This document shows, in pieces, positions 18,200 through 28,700 of a stretch of 64,000 nucleotides of DNA. Below the pieces are notes generated by a model, which was given only the letters and a program-made list of their open reading frames with translations, made no database searches and was not told where the DNA came from. Position numbers and translations under genes: made by a program. Position 1 is the first letter of the stretch. Each line of letters starts with the position of its first letter. This stretch comes from an uncultured Bacteroidia bacterium. Its GTDB lineage: Bacteria > Bacteroidota > Bacteroidia > Bacteroidales > UBA932. The stretch lies in NCBI GenBank assembly GCA_902774145.1, contig CACYHC010000006.1:1-64000 (forward strand), written 5' to 3'.

Positions 18200-19023
18200 A
18201 TGATATTCGGCACCACGCGCTGCCCGTAAGGGTCGAAGCGCTTGTTGTCATAGGGGTTGGAAATCACCCCGTAGCGCCGCGTCCAGAGCACGCTGGAGCC
18301 GCCGCCGTCCAGGTTCAGCGCCTCTTTCAGGCCGAACATCCGGGCAATCTCCGCCGTCTCGTGAATGGTGGTGCCGACACCCTGTCCCTTGAACCTTCCG
18401 TCGATGACAATCAGGTACGCCCAGCCGTCCGCGGTCGTTCCCACCAGGGTACGCGGATGACGCTTGTCATAGAACTTGTCCTTCACCGGCCAGCTTTCCC
18501 GGGCCTCACGGCCGTCCTGCAACAGGACGGGGCCCGCCGCAATCGCCTCCCGGCAGCCCTTTACCGCCGCCGCGTAGGAAAGTGTATCGCAGGGGAAAAT
18601 CTCCAGCCGGCGCTTCCCGCGGACGATCATCAGACCGTCCACCCGGAAGAGTTCCCGAGGCGTCGTCCAGCCCTCCTGTTTCCCGTCGTCGCGGACATAG
18701 GTCGTGGGATAGAGCGTCTTCATATTGAAATACGAAGCGTTGATGGCCGCAATGGCGCCATAGCGCAGCGCGAGCGCCTCCGTGCTGTCCGAGGCGGCCG
18801 CACTGTCGTTGGCGATAAAGGTGCGGACCCGGCGCATCGGATAGCGGATGACCGAGATGCTCTGCACCGTACCGAAGAGCGGCAGCTGCGCATACCCCAC
18901 CTGGGCGCCTTTTCCCAGGTCCCTCCAATTCCATTCCGCTCCGGCGAAGACCTTTTCGTCTTCGGTCTGCTGCGCCCGCATGCCCAGCGGGAGGAGCAGC
19001 AAAAGAATCATCAGTTTTTTCAT
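18187..19023 (-). CDS. Phosphodiester glycosidase (NAGPA domain), secreted
   Basis: A 278-residue exported protein with an N-terminal signal peptide (KKLMILLLLLPLGMRAQ). The body is the phosphodiester glycosidase domain related to the human uncovering enzyme: AAINASYFNMKTLYP, AIAAGPVLLQDG, PRTLVGTTADG and LNLDGGGSSVLW. Members cleave GlcNAc-phosphodiester bonds; the bacterial substrate is unknown, with cell-wall or capsule polymers plausible. Its start overlaps the nucleoside kinase stop by 4 nt and its end overlaps the convergent hydrolase gene, so both borders are shared. Confidence 0.9.
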   Translation of the reverse strand: MKKLMILLLLLPLGMRAQQTEDEKVFAGAEWNWRDLGKGAQVGYAQLPLFGTVQSISVIRYPMRRVRTFIANDSAAASDSTEALALRYGAIAAINASYFNMKTLYPTTYVRDDGKQEGWTTPRELFRVDGLMIVRGKRRLEIFPCDTLSYAAAVKGCREAIAAGPVLLQDGREARESWPVKDKFYDKRHPRTLVGTTADGWAYLIVIDGRFKGQGVGTTIHETAEIARMFGLKEALNLDGGGSSVLWTRRYGVISNPYDNKRFDPYGQRVVPNIIYIK

Positions 19024-20018
19024 ACCAGTATTTGTCCTCCGATAAATTCACGCATGATGGAATTGGGCGGAATCGCCGCAATCTCCGCGGGCTTGAGCAC
19101 CGTAATATGTTCCACGAAACGCAGCAGGCCCTGCGCCTTTTCATAAGCCGGCGACGACTCGCTCACCCCGTGCAGGAGCGGCTCCGCATAGTACCGCAGC
19201 AGCGGCATGTCGTAAAGCATCGAGGAATTGAACACCACGTCGGCGTTCTCCTCATAGGGGAAAATGTTGCGCTGCTCCCCCCGGCGCACCGACGGCCAGC
19301 GCAGGATATTGTCCTCCGGCGAAATGCCGCGCGTGCGGCTGTCGCGCACGATACGCCGCAGCAGGCGCTTGTCCGTGGTGCTGTTGTGCACCACCTCGGC
19401 GATACCGGAATTCAGCGCCGAGAGCGCGGAAATGTAAATATGGAACACGCCGGCCTGGTCGATGTCCGGGATCAGTGCCGGATTCAGCGCGTGGATGCCC
19501 TCCATGAACAGCAGTTCGTTGGGCGCCAGCTTCATCGTACGGGAGGCGTCGAACTCCGTCCTGCCTTCCTTGAAATTGTAGCGCGGGATCCTCACCTCCT
19601 TCCCCGCCAGCAAATCCCGGATATTTTCCTGCAGGAGCTGCGTATTCATCGCGCCGATGGCCTCGAAATCATACTCGCCGTTCTCGTCGACGGGCGTCTT
19701 ATCGCGCTCCACGAAATAGTTGTCCAGCTCCAGCACGCGCGGGAAAACGCCCAGCACGCGGCACTGCTGCGCGATGCGCAGGGACGACGAAGTCTTTCCG
19801 CTCGACGAGGGTCCGGACATCATCACGACGCGTTTTCCGCTCCCGACGATGGCGTCCGCCGCCTCCACATACTTCCGTTCCTGCCGCGCCTCACAGAGAT
19901 TGATGAGCCAGATGCCCTGGCCCTGCGCGAGGAGATCGTTCAATTTCGAGAGGGTGTCCACCCCCATCAGGGCGCTCCAGCCCTTGTATTCCTGCCTTGC
20001 GGCTTCAATTTTGGTCAT
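19020..20018 (-). CDS. Nucleoside (uridine-type) kinase, short form
   Basis: A 332-residue kinase of the phosphoribulokinase/uridine kinase group. It has the P-loop SGPSSSGKTSSS, LELDNYFVERDKTPVDENGEYD, PRYNFKEGRTEF and EGIHALNP, and the C-terminal RWPSVRRGEQRNIFPYEENADV. It aligns with the C-terminal half of the roughly 550-residue Bacteroidota nucleoside kinases that carry an N-terminal TGS/ThrRS-like domain. That half is absent here: uvrA coding sequence runs right up to the ATG (4-nt overlap), so no upstream extension is available. Product probably UMP/CMP, unproven. Confidence 0.87.
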   Translation of the reverse strand: MTKIEAARQEYKGWSALMGVDTLSKLNDLLAQGQGIWLINLCEARQERKYVEAADAIVGSGKRVVMMSGPSSSGKTSSSLRIAQQCRVLGVFPRVLELDNYFVERDKTPVDENGEYDFEAIGAMNTQLLQENIRDLLAGKEVRIPRYNFKEGRTEFDASRTMKLAPNELLFMEGIHALNPALIPDIDQAGVFHIYISALSALNSGIAEVVHNSTTDKRLLRRIVRDSRTRGISPEDNILRWPSVRRGEQRNIFPYEENADVVFNSSMLYDMPLLRYYAEPLLHGVSESSPAYEKAQGLLRFVEHITVLKPAEIAAIPPNSIMREFIGGQILV

Positions 20019-22768
20019 TGTGTTATTACGTCTTTCAAATAAGGTCCGGTAACGGAATTGGGATCGGAGGCCAGTTGCTCCGGCGTGCCCTGCGCGACGA
20101 TGCGCCCACCGGCCGCGCCGCCCCCGGGTCCCAGGTCAAACAGATAATCCACACTCTTGAGCACGTCCAGGTTGTGCTCGATAATCACCACGGTATTCCC
20201 CTGGTCCACCAACTTCCCGAGGATGTCCAGCAACTGCTTGATATCCTCGAAATGCAGGCCCGTCGTGGGCTCGTCCAGCAGGTAGAGGGTGCTTCCCGTG
20301 GCCTTCTTGAAGAGTTCCGACGCGAGTTTCATCCGCTGGCTCTCCCCGCCGGAAAGCGTCACCGCGGACTGCCCCAGCTTCACATAGCCCAGGCCCACGT
20401 CCACCATCGCCCCCAGTTTGCGGGAAATCTTGGGATGCGCCTGGAAAAATTCGTACGCCTCGGCCACGGACATCTCCAGCACATCGTTGATATTCTTTCC
20501 TTTATAGCGTACGGCGAGGGTATCGTCCTTGTAGCGTTTTCCGCCGCAGACATCGCAGACCACGTGCACCGGCGAGAGGAAATTCATCTCGATGAGCTTG
20601 ATGCCCGCACCCTTGCACTCGGGACAGCGCCCGCCCTCCACGTTGAAGGAAAAACGGCCCGCCTTGAACCCCCGCACCTTCGCATCCGGCGTCTGCTCGA
20701 ACAGGGTGCGGATGTCGCTCATCACGCCGGTAAAAGTCGCCGGATTGGAACGCGGGGAACGCCCGATGGGGCTCTGGTCGATTTCAATGACTTTGTCGAT
20801 CTGCTCCAGCCCCTCGATGCTCCCATACGGCAGGGGCCGCGTACGCACGCGGTCGAAATGCGCCTTGAGCACCGGTACGAGCGTCTCGTTGACCAGCGAG
20901 GATTTTCCGCTGCCGCTCACCCCGGCGATACCGACGAAGCAGCCCAACGGAAGCGCCAGGTCCACGCCTTTGAGGTTGTTGCCGGTGGCGCCCCGCAGCG
21001 TCAGGAACTTCCCGCTCCCCTTGCGCCGCTGCACAGGCACGGGAATGGATTTGCGGCCGGAAAGGTAATCGAGGGTGGCTGTCCCCCCGGAAGCCACCGA
21101 CGGCGCTCCGCTGTAACAGATCCGCCCCCCCTGCTCCCCGGCGCCGGGTCCCACGTCCACCAGGTAATCGGCGGCACGCATCGTATCGGCGTCGTGCTCC
21201 ACGACGATGACGGTGTTCCCCTCGTCGCGCAGGCGCCCCAGGGAAGCCAGCAGTTTGCGGTTGTCCCCGGGATGCAGGCCGATGCTCGGCTCGTCGAGGA
21301 TATAGATGACATTCACCAGCTTGGAGCCGATCTGTGTCGCGAGCCGGATGCGCTGGCTCTCGCCGCCGGAGAGCGTGGCCGTCTGCCGCTCGAGCGACAG
21401 GTACTCCAGCCCCACGTCCACCAGGAAGCCCACCCGGTCGATAAGTTCCTTGAGGATATCGCGCGCGACGGCGGCGCTGCGGCCGCTCAGTTTCGCGCCC
21501 AGGCCGCGCAGCCACTGCTGCAGCGCGGAAATCTCCATCGCATTCACCTGCGCGATGTCTTTCCCGTCGATACGGAAGCACAGCGCGTCGGCATTGAGGC
21601 GGGTGCCGTGACAGACGGGGCAGACAATCTTCTCGTCGATGTCCTCCACCACGCCGGGCCAGGACACCATTTCGGAAAGGGCGCCTTCGCCCACGCGGAC
21701 CAGGTCATCGCTGCCGAAAAGCAACATCGACAGGATGCCCTCCGGCAGCGTATCCACCGGCTCGTACAGGGAAAAATCAAATTTGCGCGCAAGGGCCCGC
21801 ACCACCTCCGACTTGCGGTTGCCGCGCAACTTGCCCAGCGGCACGATTGCACCGTCCGCGAGACTCAGGCTGCGGTCCGGGACCAGTTTGTCCAGATCCA
21901 CGTCCACAATCGTGCCCAGTCCCTTGCAATGGGGGCAGCAGCCCTCCGGGGAATTGAAGGAAAAACTGTGCGGCGCAGGCTCGCGCAGCGAGAGTCCCGT
22001 CTCCGGGTCCACGAAATGCTTGGAATAGTGCCGCAGTTCCCCGCTCTGCGCGTCCAGTATCGCGACGGAGCCTTTCCCCAGCCCCAGCGCGGTCCCCACC
22101 GAAGCGCGGATGCGGGCGGCGTCGCCATCGCCGGGCTTGAGGCGGTCCACCACCAGTTCGATAAAGTGGTTCTTGTAGCGGTCCAGCGCCTCAACGCCGT
22201 CCAGGGCTTCGATTTCCCCGTCGATGCGCACCTGCGTATAGCCCTTCCGGCGCAGCGAGTCGAACAGCTCGCGGTAATGACCCTTCCGGCCCCGTACCAG
22301 CGGCGCGAGCAACATACATTTGCGCCCCGCGTATTCCTCCATGATGAGGTCCACGATGCGGGAATCCGTGTAGCGCACCATTTCCCTGCCGGTCGCGGGC
22401 GAATACGCCGTCGCCGCCCGGGCATAGAGCAGGCGCAGGAAATCGGAGATTTCGGTCACCGTCCCCACCGTGGAGCGGGGATTGGTGTTCACGGTCTTCT
22501 GCTCGATGGCGATGATGGGACTCAGGCCGCTGATGCTCTCCACCGCCGGCCGTTCCAGCACCCCCACGAAATGGCGGGCATAGGGCGAAAGGGTGTTCAG
22601 GTAGCGGCGCTGCCCCTCGGCGTACAAGGTATCGAAGGCCAGGGAGGACTTGCCGCTGCCGCTGATGCCCGTGATGACCGTGAACGCGTGACGCGGGATA
22701 TCCACGTCCACGTTCCGGAGATTGTGCGAGCCCGCGCCCCGCACGGATATGAATTCTTTTCCGGGCAT
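20015..22768 (-). CDS. uvrA: Excinuclease ABC subunit A
   Basis: Damage-recognition ATPase of nucleotide excision repair. The 917-residue protein has two ABC modules: Walker A GISGSGKSSLAFDTL and GVSGSGKSSLVNETL, with two LSGGESQR signatures. The start is the ATG at 22768 (MPGKEFISVRGA). The second zinc finger (CPECKGAGI...CDVCGGKRYK) is intact. The first is half lost: CPHC remains in PEGCCPHCKGLG, but the usual CPxCG partner reads VDPETG. The YSPATG segment likewise replaces a CPxCG. It heads an operon with the nucleoside kinase and the phosphodiester glycosidase. Confidence 0.95.
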   Translation of the reverse strand: MPGKEFISVRGAGSHNLRNVDVDIPRHAFTVITGISGSGKSSLAFDTLYAEGQRRYLNTLSPYARHFVGVLERPAVESISGLSPIIAIEQKTVNTNPRSTVGTVTEISDFLRLLYARAATAYSPATGREMVRYTDSRIVDLIMEEYAGRKCMLLAPLVRGRKGHYRELFDSLRRKGYTQVRIDGEIEALDGVEALDRYKNHFIELVVDRLKPGDGDAARIRASVGTALGLGKGSVAILDAQSGELRHYSKHFVDPETGLSLREPAPHSFSFNSPEGCCPHCKGLGTIVDVDLDKLVPDRSLSLADGAIVPLGKLRGNRKSEVVRALARKFDFSLYEPVDTLPEGILSMLLFGSDDLVRVGEGALSEMVSWPGVVEDIDEKIVCPVCHGTRLNADALCFRIDGKDIAQVNAMEISALQQWLRGLGAKLSGRSAAVARDILKELIDRVGFLVDVGLEYLSLERQTATLSGGESQRIRLATQIGSKLVNVIYILDEPSIGLHPGDNRKLLASLGRLRDEGNTVIVVEHDADTMRAADYLVDVGPGAGEQGGRICYSGAPSVASGGTATLDYLSGRKSIPVPVQRRKGSGKFLTLRGATGNNLKGVDLALPLGCFVGIAGVSGSGKSSLVNETLVPVLKAHFDRVRTRPLPYGSIEGLEQIDKVIEIDQSPIGRSPRSNPATFTGVMSDIRTLFEQTPDAKVRGFKAGRFSFNVEGGRCPECKGAGIKLIEMNFLSPVHVVCDVCGGKRYKDDTLAVRYKGKNINDVLEMSVAEAYEFFQAHPKISRKLGAMVDVGLGYVKLGQSAVTLSGGESQRMKLASELFKKATGSTLYLLDEPTTGLHFEDIKQLLDILGKLVDQGNTVVIIEHNLDVLKSVDYLFDLGPGGGAAGGRIVAQGTPEQLASDPNSVTGPYLKDVITQ

Positions 22769-22774
22769 AGATTG

Positions 22775-22782
22775 CAAATTTA
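22775..22782 (-). promoter_or_regulatory. -7 box for the uvrA operon
   Basis: TAAATTTG on the minus strand, exact consensus, 6 nt before the ATG at 22768. Very short leader. The facing RNase R box is 13 nt away. Confidence 0.5.
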
Positions 22783-22795
22783 ACAAAAAGCGTTG

Positions 22796-22803
22796 TATTT
22801 TTG
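22796..22803 (+). promoter_or_regulatory. -7 box for rnr
   Basis: TATTTTTG, exact consensus, ending 6 nt before the ATG at 22810, with ATTG 21 nt upstream (22771-22774) as a fair -33 element. Confidence 0.5.
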
Positions 22804-22809
22804 TAAGCA

Positions 22810-24840
22810 ATGAAAAAGAGAAACAGAAAACAGGGCGGGAAGAAGGTTTTCCCGCAGGTGACCGGGAAGGTCAAAATGACCCGGGACGGGTTTATCTTCG
22901 TGATTGTCGAAGGAGAGGAGGACGATATTTATGTCAAGGCGTCCAAGACGCGGCACGCGCTGGACGGGGACATCGTCAAGGTGGCCGTCACCCGGGAGAA
23001 CGGCAAGGTGCACCGGCGCGAGGGCGAGGTCATCGAGATCCTGGAGCGCGGGCGCAAGTGGTTCGTGGGCTATATGCACTTCGTGGGCGCCCAGGCCTGG
23101 GTGCTGATGCAGAGCAAGTATATGCCCTATGACATTATGGTCGACGCCGAGCAGGCGCGCGACATGGGCGCACAGGCGGGCATGAAGGTCGCCGCGACAG
23201 TGGACAAGTGGGACCGCGGCAGCATCAACCCCTACGGACATATCGTCGACGTACTGGGCTTTCCGGGCGAAAACGAAACGGAAATGCACGCGATTCTCGC
23301 GGAATTCAACCTGCCTTACCGCTTCCCCGCCGCCGTCGAAAAGGAGGCCGAAGCCATCCGCGACGAAATCACCGAAGCCGACCTCAAGGGCCGCCGGGAC
23401 TTCCGCGACACCTTCACCTTTACCATCGACCCCGCCGACGCCAAGGACTTCGACGACGCGCTTTCGTTCCGGAGGCTCAAGAACGGCGATTTCGAAGTCG
23501 GGGTCCATATCGCCGACGTTTCCTGGTACGTCAAGCCCGGAACGGCGATGGACAAGGAAGCGCGCGAACGCGGGACCTCCGTCTATCTGGTGGACCGCAC
23601 GGTGCCGATGCTGCCGGAAAAACTCAGCAACAAGGTCTGTTCCCTGCGCCCCGGCGAGGACAAACTCTGCTTCTCCGCCATTTTCCAAATCAGTCCCAAG
23701 GCGGAAATCCGCGAGCGCGGCTTTTTCCGCACGGTCATCCGTTCCGACTTCCGTCTGGATTACGACCAGGCGCAGGGCATCATCGAAGGCAAGGAGGAAG
23801 GCAGCTGGCCCGACACGCTCCGGGACGCCATCCTGACCCTGCACGGTCTGGCGCAGCGCCTCAAGGAAAAGCGTTTCCGTAACGGCGCCGTCAATTTCAA
23901 CCGTCCGGAAATGAAAGTCGAGGTGGACGCGAACGGAAAACCCATCCGCGTGTACCAGAAGATGTCGAAGGAAGCGAATTCCCTCATCGAAGAATTTATG
24001 CTGCTGGCGAACCGCAGCGTAGCGGAATATGTGGCCACGGACGGCAAGATGAACGGGGTGGCTTCCAAAAAGGCCAAGACTTTCGTGTACCGTGTGCACG
24101 GGGAGCCCAATGCCGAAAAATTACAGTCCCTGAAACTGTTCGCCAGGCATTTCGGCTACAAGGTCGAGGGGTCTATGGAGGGCCGCGAAGCCGTCAAGAC
24201 GCTCAATGCCCTGCTCGAAGGCGCCGAAGGGAAACCCGAGAGCGCCGCTTTCGAGGACATTGCCCTGCGCGCGATGGCCAAGGCCTTCTACAGCAGCGAC
24301 AATATCGGCCACTACGGCCTGGCCTTCCCCTTCTACACGCATTTCACCTCGCCCATCCGGCGTTATCCGGATACGATGGTGCACCGGCTGCTGACCACCT
24401 ACCTGACGGGCGGGAAGAGCGCTTCGGAGGAACAGGTGGAAAAGGAATGTCAGCACGCCTCCGCCCGGGAACTCGTCGCCGCGGATGCCGAGCGAACCAG
24501 CGTCAAATACAAGGTGGTGGAGTTTATGCAGGACAAGGTGGGGCAGGAGTATGACGGTTATATTTCCGGCATTACCGAATGGGGGATGTTCGTGGCCATC
24601 GAACCCACGAAAATCGAGGGGATGGTCCCGCTGCGCGAGATCCGTTCGGACTTCTTCGATTTCGACGAGAAAGGCTGGTGCCTGCGCGGCCGCCGTACGC
24701 GCAAATGCTACCGGCTGGGCGACGCGGTGCGCATCAAGGTCAAGAACGCCAACCTGGAACAGCGCCTGCTGGACTTTGAACTGGTGGAAGGGCCGGCCGG
24801 TCAGCGGAATTTCCCGTCCTCTTCGAGCATGCCCAGGTAG
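22810..24840 (+). CDS. rnr: Ribonuclease R
   Basis: A processive 3'-5' exoribonuclease of the RNase II/R family. The 676-residue protein has N-terminal cold-shock-like RNA-binding domains, the RNB catalytic core with DPADAKDFDDALSF (metal-binding aspartates) and HFTSPIRRYPDTMVHRLL, and a C-terminal S1 domain (GYISGITEWGMFVAIEPT). Length is at the short end for RNase R. It is the longest plus-strand gene here and overlaps the convergent rsgA by 40 nt. Confidence 0.96.
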   Translation: MKKRNRKQGGKKVFPQVTGKVKMTRDGFIFVIVEGEEDDIYVKASKTRHALDGDIVKVAVTRENGKVHRREGEVIEILERGRKWFVGYMHFVGAQAWVLMQSKYMPYDIMVDAEQARDMGAQAGMKVAATVDKWDRGSINPYGHIVDVLGFPGENETEMHAILAEFNLPYRFPAAVEKEAEAIRDEITEADLKGRRDFRDTFTFTIDPADAKDFDDALSFRRLKNGDFEVGVHIADVSWYVKPGTAMDKEARERGTSVYLVDRTVPMLPEKLSNKVCSLRPGEDKLCFSAIFQISPKAEIRERGFFRTVIRSDFRLDYDQAQGIIEGKEEGSWPDTLRDAILTLHGLAQRLKEKRFRNGAVNFNRPEMKVEVDANGKPIRVYQKMSKEANSLIEEFMLLANRSVAEYVATDGKMNGVASKKAKTFVYRVHGEPNAEKLQSLKLFARHFGYKVEGSMEGREAVKTLNALLEGAEGKPESAAFEDIALRAMAKAFYSSDNIGHYGLAFPFYTHFTSPIRRYPDTMVHRLLTTYLTGGKSASEEQVEKECQHASARELVAADAERTSVKYKVVEFMQDKVGQEYDGYISGITEWGMFVAIEPTKIEGMVPLREIRSDFFDFDEKGWCLRGRRTRKCYRLGDAVRIKVKNANLEQRLLDFELVEGPAGQRNFPSSSSMPR

Positions 24841-25745
24841 GAGTTGTACCGCTCCGGACTGACCTCTCCCCTTTCCAGGGCCTCCTTGACGGCGCAGCCC
24901 GGCTCGTGGGTGTGCGTGCAGGGAACGAAGCGGCAGCGGTCGGCGAGACGCAGCATTTCCGGGAAATAGGACGCCGCCTCCCCCGCCTCCACGCCGGAAA
25001 GCCCGAAGCCGCGCAGGCCCGGGGTATCGATCATAAAGCCGCCGCAGGACAGCGGGTACATCTCGTAGAGCGAGGTGGTATGGCAGCCCTGCAGATGCAC
25101 GAGGGACAGTTCCCCGGTCTTGGGCGAAAGCGACGGATCCAGCGCCCGCACGAGCGAGGACTTCCCCACCCCGGATTCGCCGGTCAGCAGACTCAGTCCC
25201 TGCGCACATTCCGCCCGCAAGTCGTCAATCCCTTCGCCGGTCTTCACGGAGGTCCTGATGACCTTGTACCCGGCTCCTTCATAGATATGCAGGAAATGCG
25301 CCACCTCGTCCGCGGCTTCCGCACCGTACAAATCCAGTTTGTTCAGCACGATCAGGGGCTTGACGCCGTAGGCCTCGCAACTCACCAGGATGCGGTCCAG
25401 GAAAGGCAGTTTGATTTCCGGGAAATACAGCGTGACGACAATCACCGCCCGGTCCAGGTTCGCCGCAATCACGTGGCTGCGGCGGGAGAGGTTGGTGGAT
25501 TTGCGCACCAGGTGGTTGCGGCGTTCCAAGATTTCGGTAATCAGGGCCGGAGACTTCTCGGAAGGACTGTCCTCGAAGGTACAGGTCACCCGGTCCCCCA
25601 CCGCCACAGGGTTGGTGGAGCCGCTGCCCGAGAGCCGGACCTTCCCCCGCAGGACGGCGGGAAAGGGCTTCCACTCGGGAAGCGGGCTCAGCAGGAAATG
25701 GCTCCCCGCGTTCTTTACCACCGTGGCCTGGAGGGTCTGTTTCAC
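24801..25745 (-). CDS. rsgA: Ribosome small-subunit-dependent GTPase A
   Basis: A late 30S assembly factor. The 314-residue protein shows the circularly permuted G motifs: NKLD (G4) comes before GESGVGKSSLV (G1) and DTPGLRGFG (G3), after an OB-fold. The C-terminal zinc domain CRFVPCTHTHEPGCAVK is complete. The start codon is GTG (25743-25745), overlapping the nifJ stop as GTGA. Its last 40 nt overlap the 3' end of rnr on the other strand. It ends the four-gene operon that begins at 33083. Confidence 0.95.
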   Translation of the reverse strand: MKQTLQATVVKNAGSHFLLSPLPEWKPFPAVLRGKVRLSGSGSTNPVAVGDRVTCTFEDSPSEKSPALITEILERRNHLVRKSTNLSRRSHVIAANLDRAVIVVTLYFPEIKLPFLDRILVSCEAYGVKPLIVLNKLDLYGAEAADEVAHFLHIYEGAGYKVIRTSVKTGEGIDDLRAECAQGLSLLTGESGVGKSSLVRALDPSLSPKTGELSLVHLQGCHTTSLYEMYPLSCGGFMIDTPGLRGFGLSGVEAGEAASYFPEMLRLADRCRFVPCTHTHEPGCAVKEALERGEVSPERYNSYLGMLEEDGKFR

Positions 25746-28700
25746 AGTTTCTTGTATTTTTCGTAGCGGGCCGCCGCCTCCGCATCCGCCTTCCCGAACA
25801 GTTTCTCGGCATTTTCCGGGAAACTACGGCGCAGGGAGGCATAGCGCACCTCGCCGTCCAGGAATTCCTGGTAAGGCATCGTGGGTGCCGGGGAATCCAG
25901 CTGGAAGGGTTTCTCCAGGCGCGGGTCATAACGGTAAAGCGTCCAGTAGCCGCTCTGCACGGCGCGCTTCATCTCTTCTTGCACCCGTTCCATGCCGATG
26001 CGGATGCCGTGCTCTGCACAGGGGGCATAGGCGATAATCACGGACGGCCCGTCGTAGGACTGGGCCTCCTTGACCGCCTTCATCAGCTGGGCGGGGTCGG
26101 CCCCCATCGCCACCTGCGCCACATAGACATTGCCATAGGTCATCAGGATGGCGCCCAGGTCTTTCTTTCCGCTCTTTTTGCCCGACGAGGCAAACTTGGC
26201 CACGGCGCCCAGCGGGGTCGCCTTGCTGCTCTGCCCGCCGGTATTGGAATAGACCTCCGTATCCACGATGAGGACATTGAGGTTTTCGCCGCCTGCCACC
26301 ACGTGGTCCAGGCCGCCGAAGCCGATATCGTATGCCCAGCCGTCGCCGCCGTACATCCAGAAGGTCTTGACGGCGAAAAGGTCCTTCATCGCCAGCAGTT
26401 CCTGCGCCGCCGCGCTCTTTTCGGAAGCGAGCAGCGCCAGCAGCGCATCCCCCGCCTTGCGGGAACCGTCGAAGTCGTCAAAAGCCGCAAGGAAATCCTC
26501 GCAGGCTGCTTTCAGTGCCCCTTCCGCCGTCTTCGCAAAGGCCTCCAGCTGCATTTTCAGGTAGGCCCGGCGCTGTTTGACGGAAAGGCACATGCCCAGG
26601 CACAGCTCCGCGTTGTTCTCGAAGAGGCTGTTGGTCCAGGCGGGGCCGAAACCGCGCGCATCGGTGGTATAGGGAATGCCCGGCATCGCCGCACCCCAGG
26701 CCTGCGAACAGCCGGTGGCGTTGGCCCAGAAGACGCGGTCGCCGAAAAGTTGGGTCAGCAGTTTGGCATAAGGGGTTTCGCCGCAGCCCGCACAGGCCGC
26801 CGAATATTCGAGCAGCGGACGGCGGAACTGGCTGCCCTTGACGCTGTAAGCATCGAACAAATCCTCCTTCTGCGGAAGCGAAAGCGCATATTCGTAGCGG
26901 GAACGCGAGGCCTCGTCAGGCAGGGCCTGCTCCATATCCAGCGCCTGCACGGGGCAGGAAGCGGAACAGCTGCCGCAGCCGGTACAATCGAAATCGGAAA
27001 GCGCAAGCGCAAAATGCAATCCCTTCGCCGAAGGGCCTTTGGCCGGCACCGTGACAAAGCCCCGGGGGGCGGCCGCCTTTTCCGCCTCGTCGAGCAGGAA
27101 AGGCCGGAGCGCCGCGTGCGGGCAGACCAGCGAACAACGGTTGCACTGGATACATTTTTCCGCTTTCCAGCGGGGCAGGCGCACGGCGATGCCGCGTTTT
27201 TCGTATGCCGTCAGGCCCAGCGCCATACAGCCGTCCACATAGGGCAGGAAGGCGCTCACGGGCAGATCGTCGCCCTTCTGGGCATTGATCGGCTCCAGGA
27301 TGCCGCTCACCACCGCAGGCACATCCGCAGTTGCCGCTGCCGCTTTCTCCTGCGCGGACGCCCATTCCGCAGGAACGGGAACCTCTTGCACCAGCGCGGC
27401 CCCTTCGTCGATGGCGGCGATATTCTTGGCAATGACCGCATCACCCTTGGCGAAATAGGTCTTGCGCGTGTAGGTCTTCATCGCCTCCAGCGCCTTTTCG
27501 CGGTCGATGAGGCCGGAAACGGCAAAGAATGCCGCCTGCAGCACGGTATTGGTATGGCTGCCCAGGCCCAGCCGGAGGGCGATTTCCGTGGCATTCACCA
27601 CGAACAGCCGCTGCTTTTTCAGGGCGAGGGTGCGTTTGACCGCCGCCGGCAGGAAGGCCGCGAGCGCATCGCCGGTAAAGGTGCAGTTCAGCAGGAAGGA
27701 ACCGCCTTCGCGCAGTTCGGAAAGCATATCGTAGCGCTGGATGTAGCTGGCGTTGTGACAAGCCACGAAATCGGCGTTCTTGACATAATAGGAGCGCTCG
27801 ATGGGCTGTTTGCCGAAGCGCAGGTGGGATTTGGTGACGCCGAAGGATTTTTTCGCGTCGTACTCGAAGTACGCCTGGCCCCAGAGGCCCGCGGTTTCGC
27901 TGACGATGTGGACGGTGTTCTTGTTCGCACCCACGGTGCCGTCGCCGCCCAGACCCCAGAACTTGCAGCTGTAAATGCCGGCGCCCTGCTCCGTAAACGG
28001 CACGGCGGGGAGCGAGCGGAAGGTCACGTCGTCGTGGATGCCGATGGTAAAACCGTTTTTCGGGGCATCACTGGCCAGGTTTTCAAAGACGGAGAGGATT
28101 TGCCCCGGGTCGGTATCCTTGGAAGAAAGTCCGTAGCGGCCGCCGACGATGACATAGTCCTTCCCCGCCGCGTGGGCCACCGTAGAGAAGTCCTCATAGA
28201 GGGGTTCCCCGGCGCTTCCCGGCTCCTTGCAGCGGTCCAGCACCGCCACTTTCCGGACGCTGGCAGGCAGGACGCGGAACAGGTGCTCCGCACTGAAGGG
28301 ACGATAAAGATGCACCTGCACAAACCCCACCTTGCCGCCCCGGGCATTGACGAGGTCCACCGCCTCCTTGACCGCCCCGGACACACTGCCCATCGCCAGG
28401 ATGACGTCCGTGGCGTCGGGGGCGCCGTAGTAGTTGAACAGATGATAATCGCGCCCGGTCAGCGCGCTGATTTGCTGCATATACGCCTCCACGATGTCCG
28501 GGAGGGCGTCATACCAGGGATTGCAGGCCTCGCGGGCCTGAAAAAAGACGTCGGGGTTCTGGACGGTACTGCGCACCAGCGGATGCTCGGGATTGAGCGC
28601 CCGTGCGTGGAAGGCCCGCAGGGCGTCGCGGTCCAGCAGGGCCCCCAGCGCTTCCGTATCCGGAAGGTCTATCGTACTGATTTCGTGCGAGGTACGGAAT

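Noticed and set aside
19997..22783. Very long plus-strand open frame opposite uvrA (also similar ones opposite nifJ, 29314-31701, serA/serC and others)
   Set aside because: GC-rich codons on the real strand leave few stops on the other. The translations are His/Arg/Gly-rich, without family motifs or promoters, and lie fully antisense to well-supported genes.
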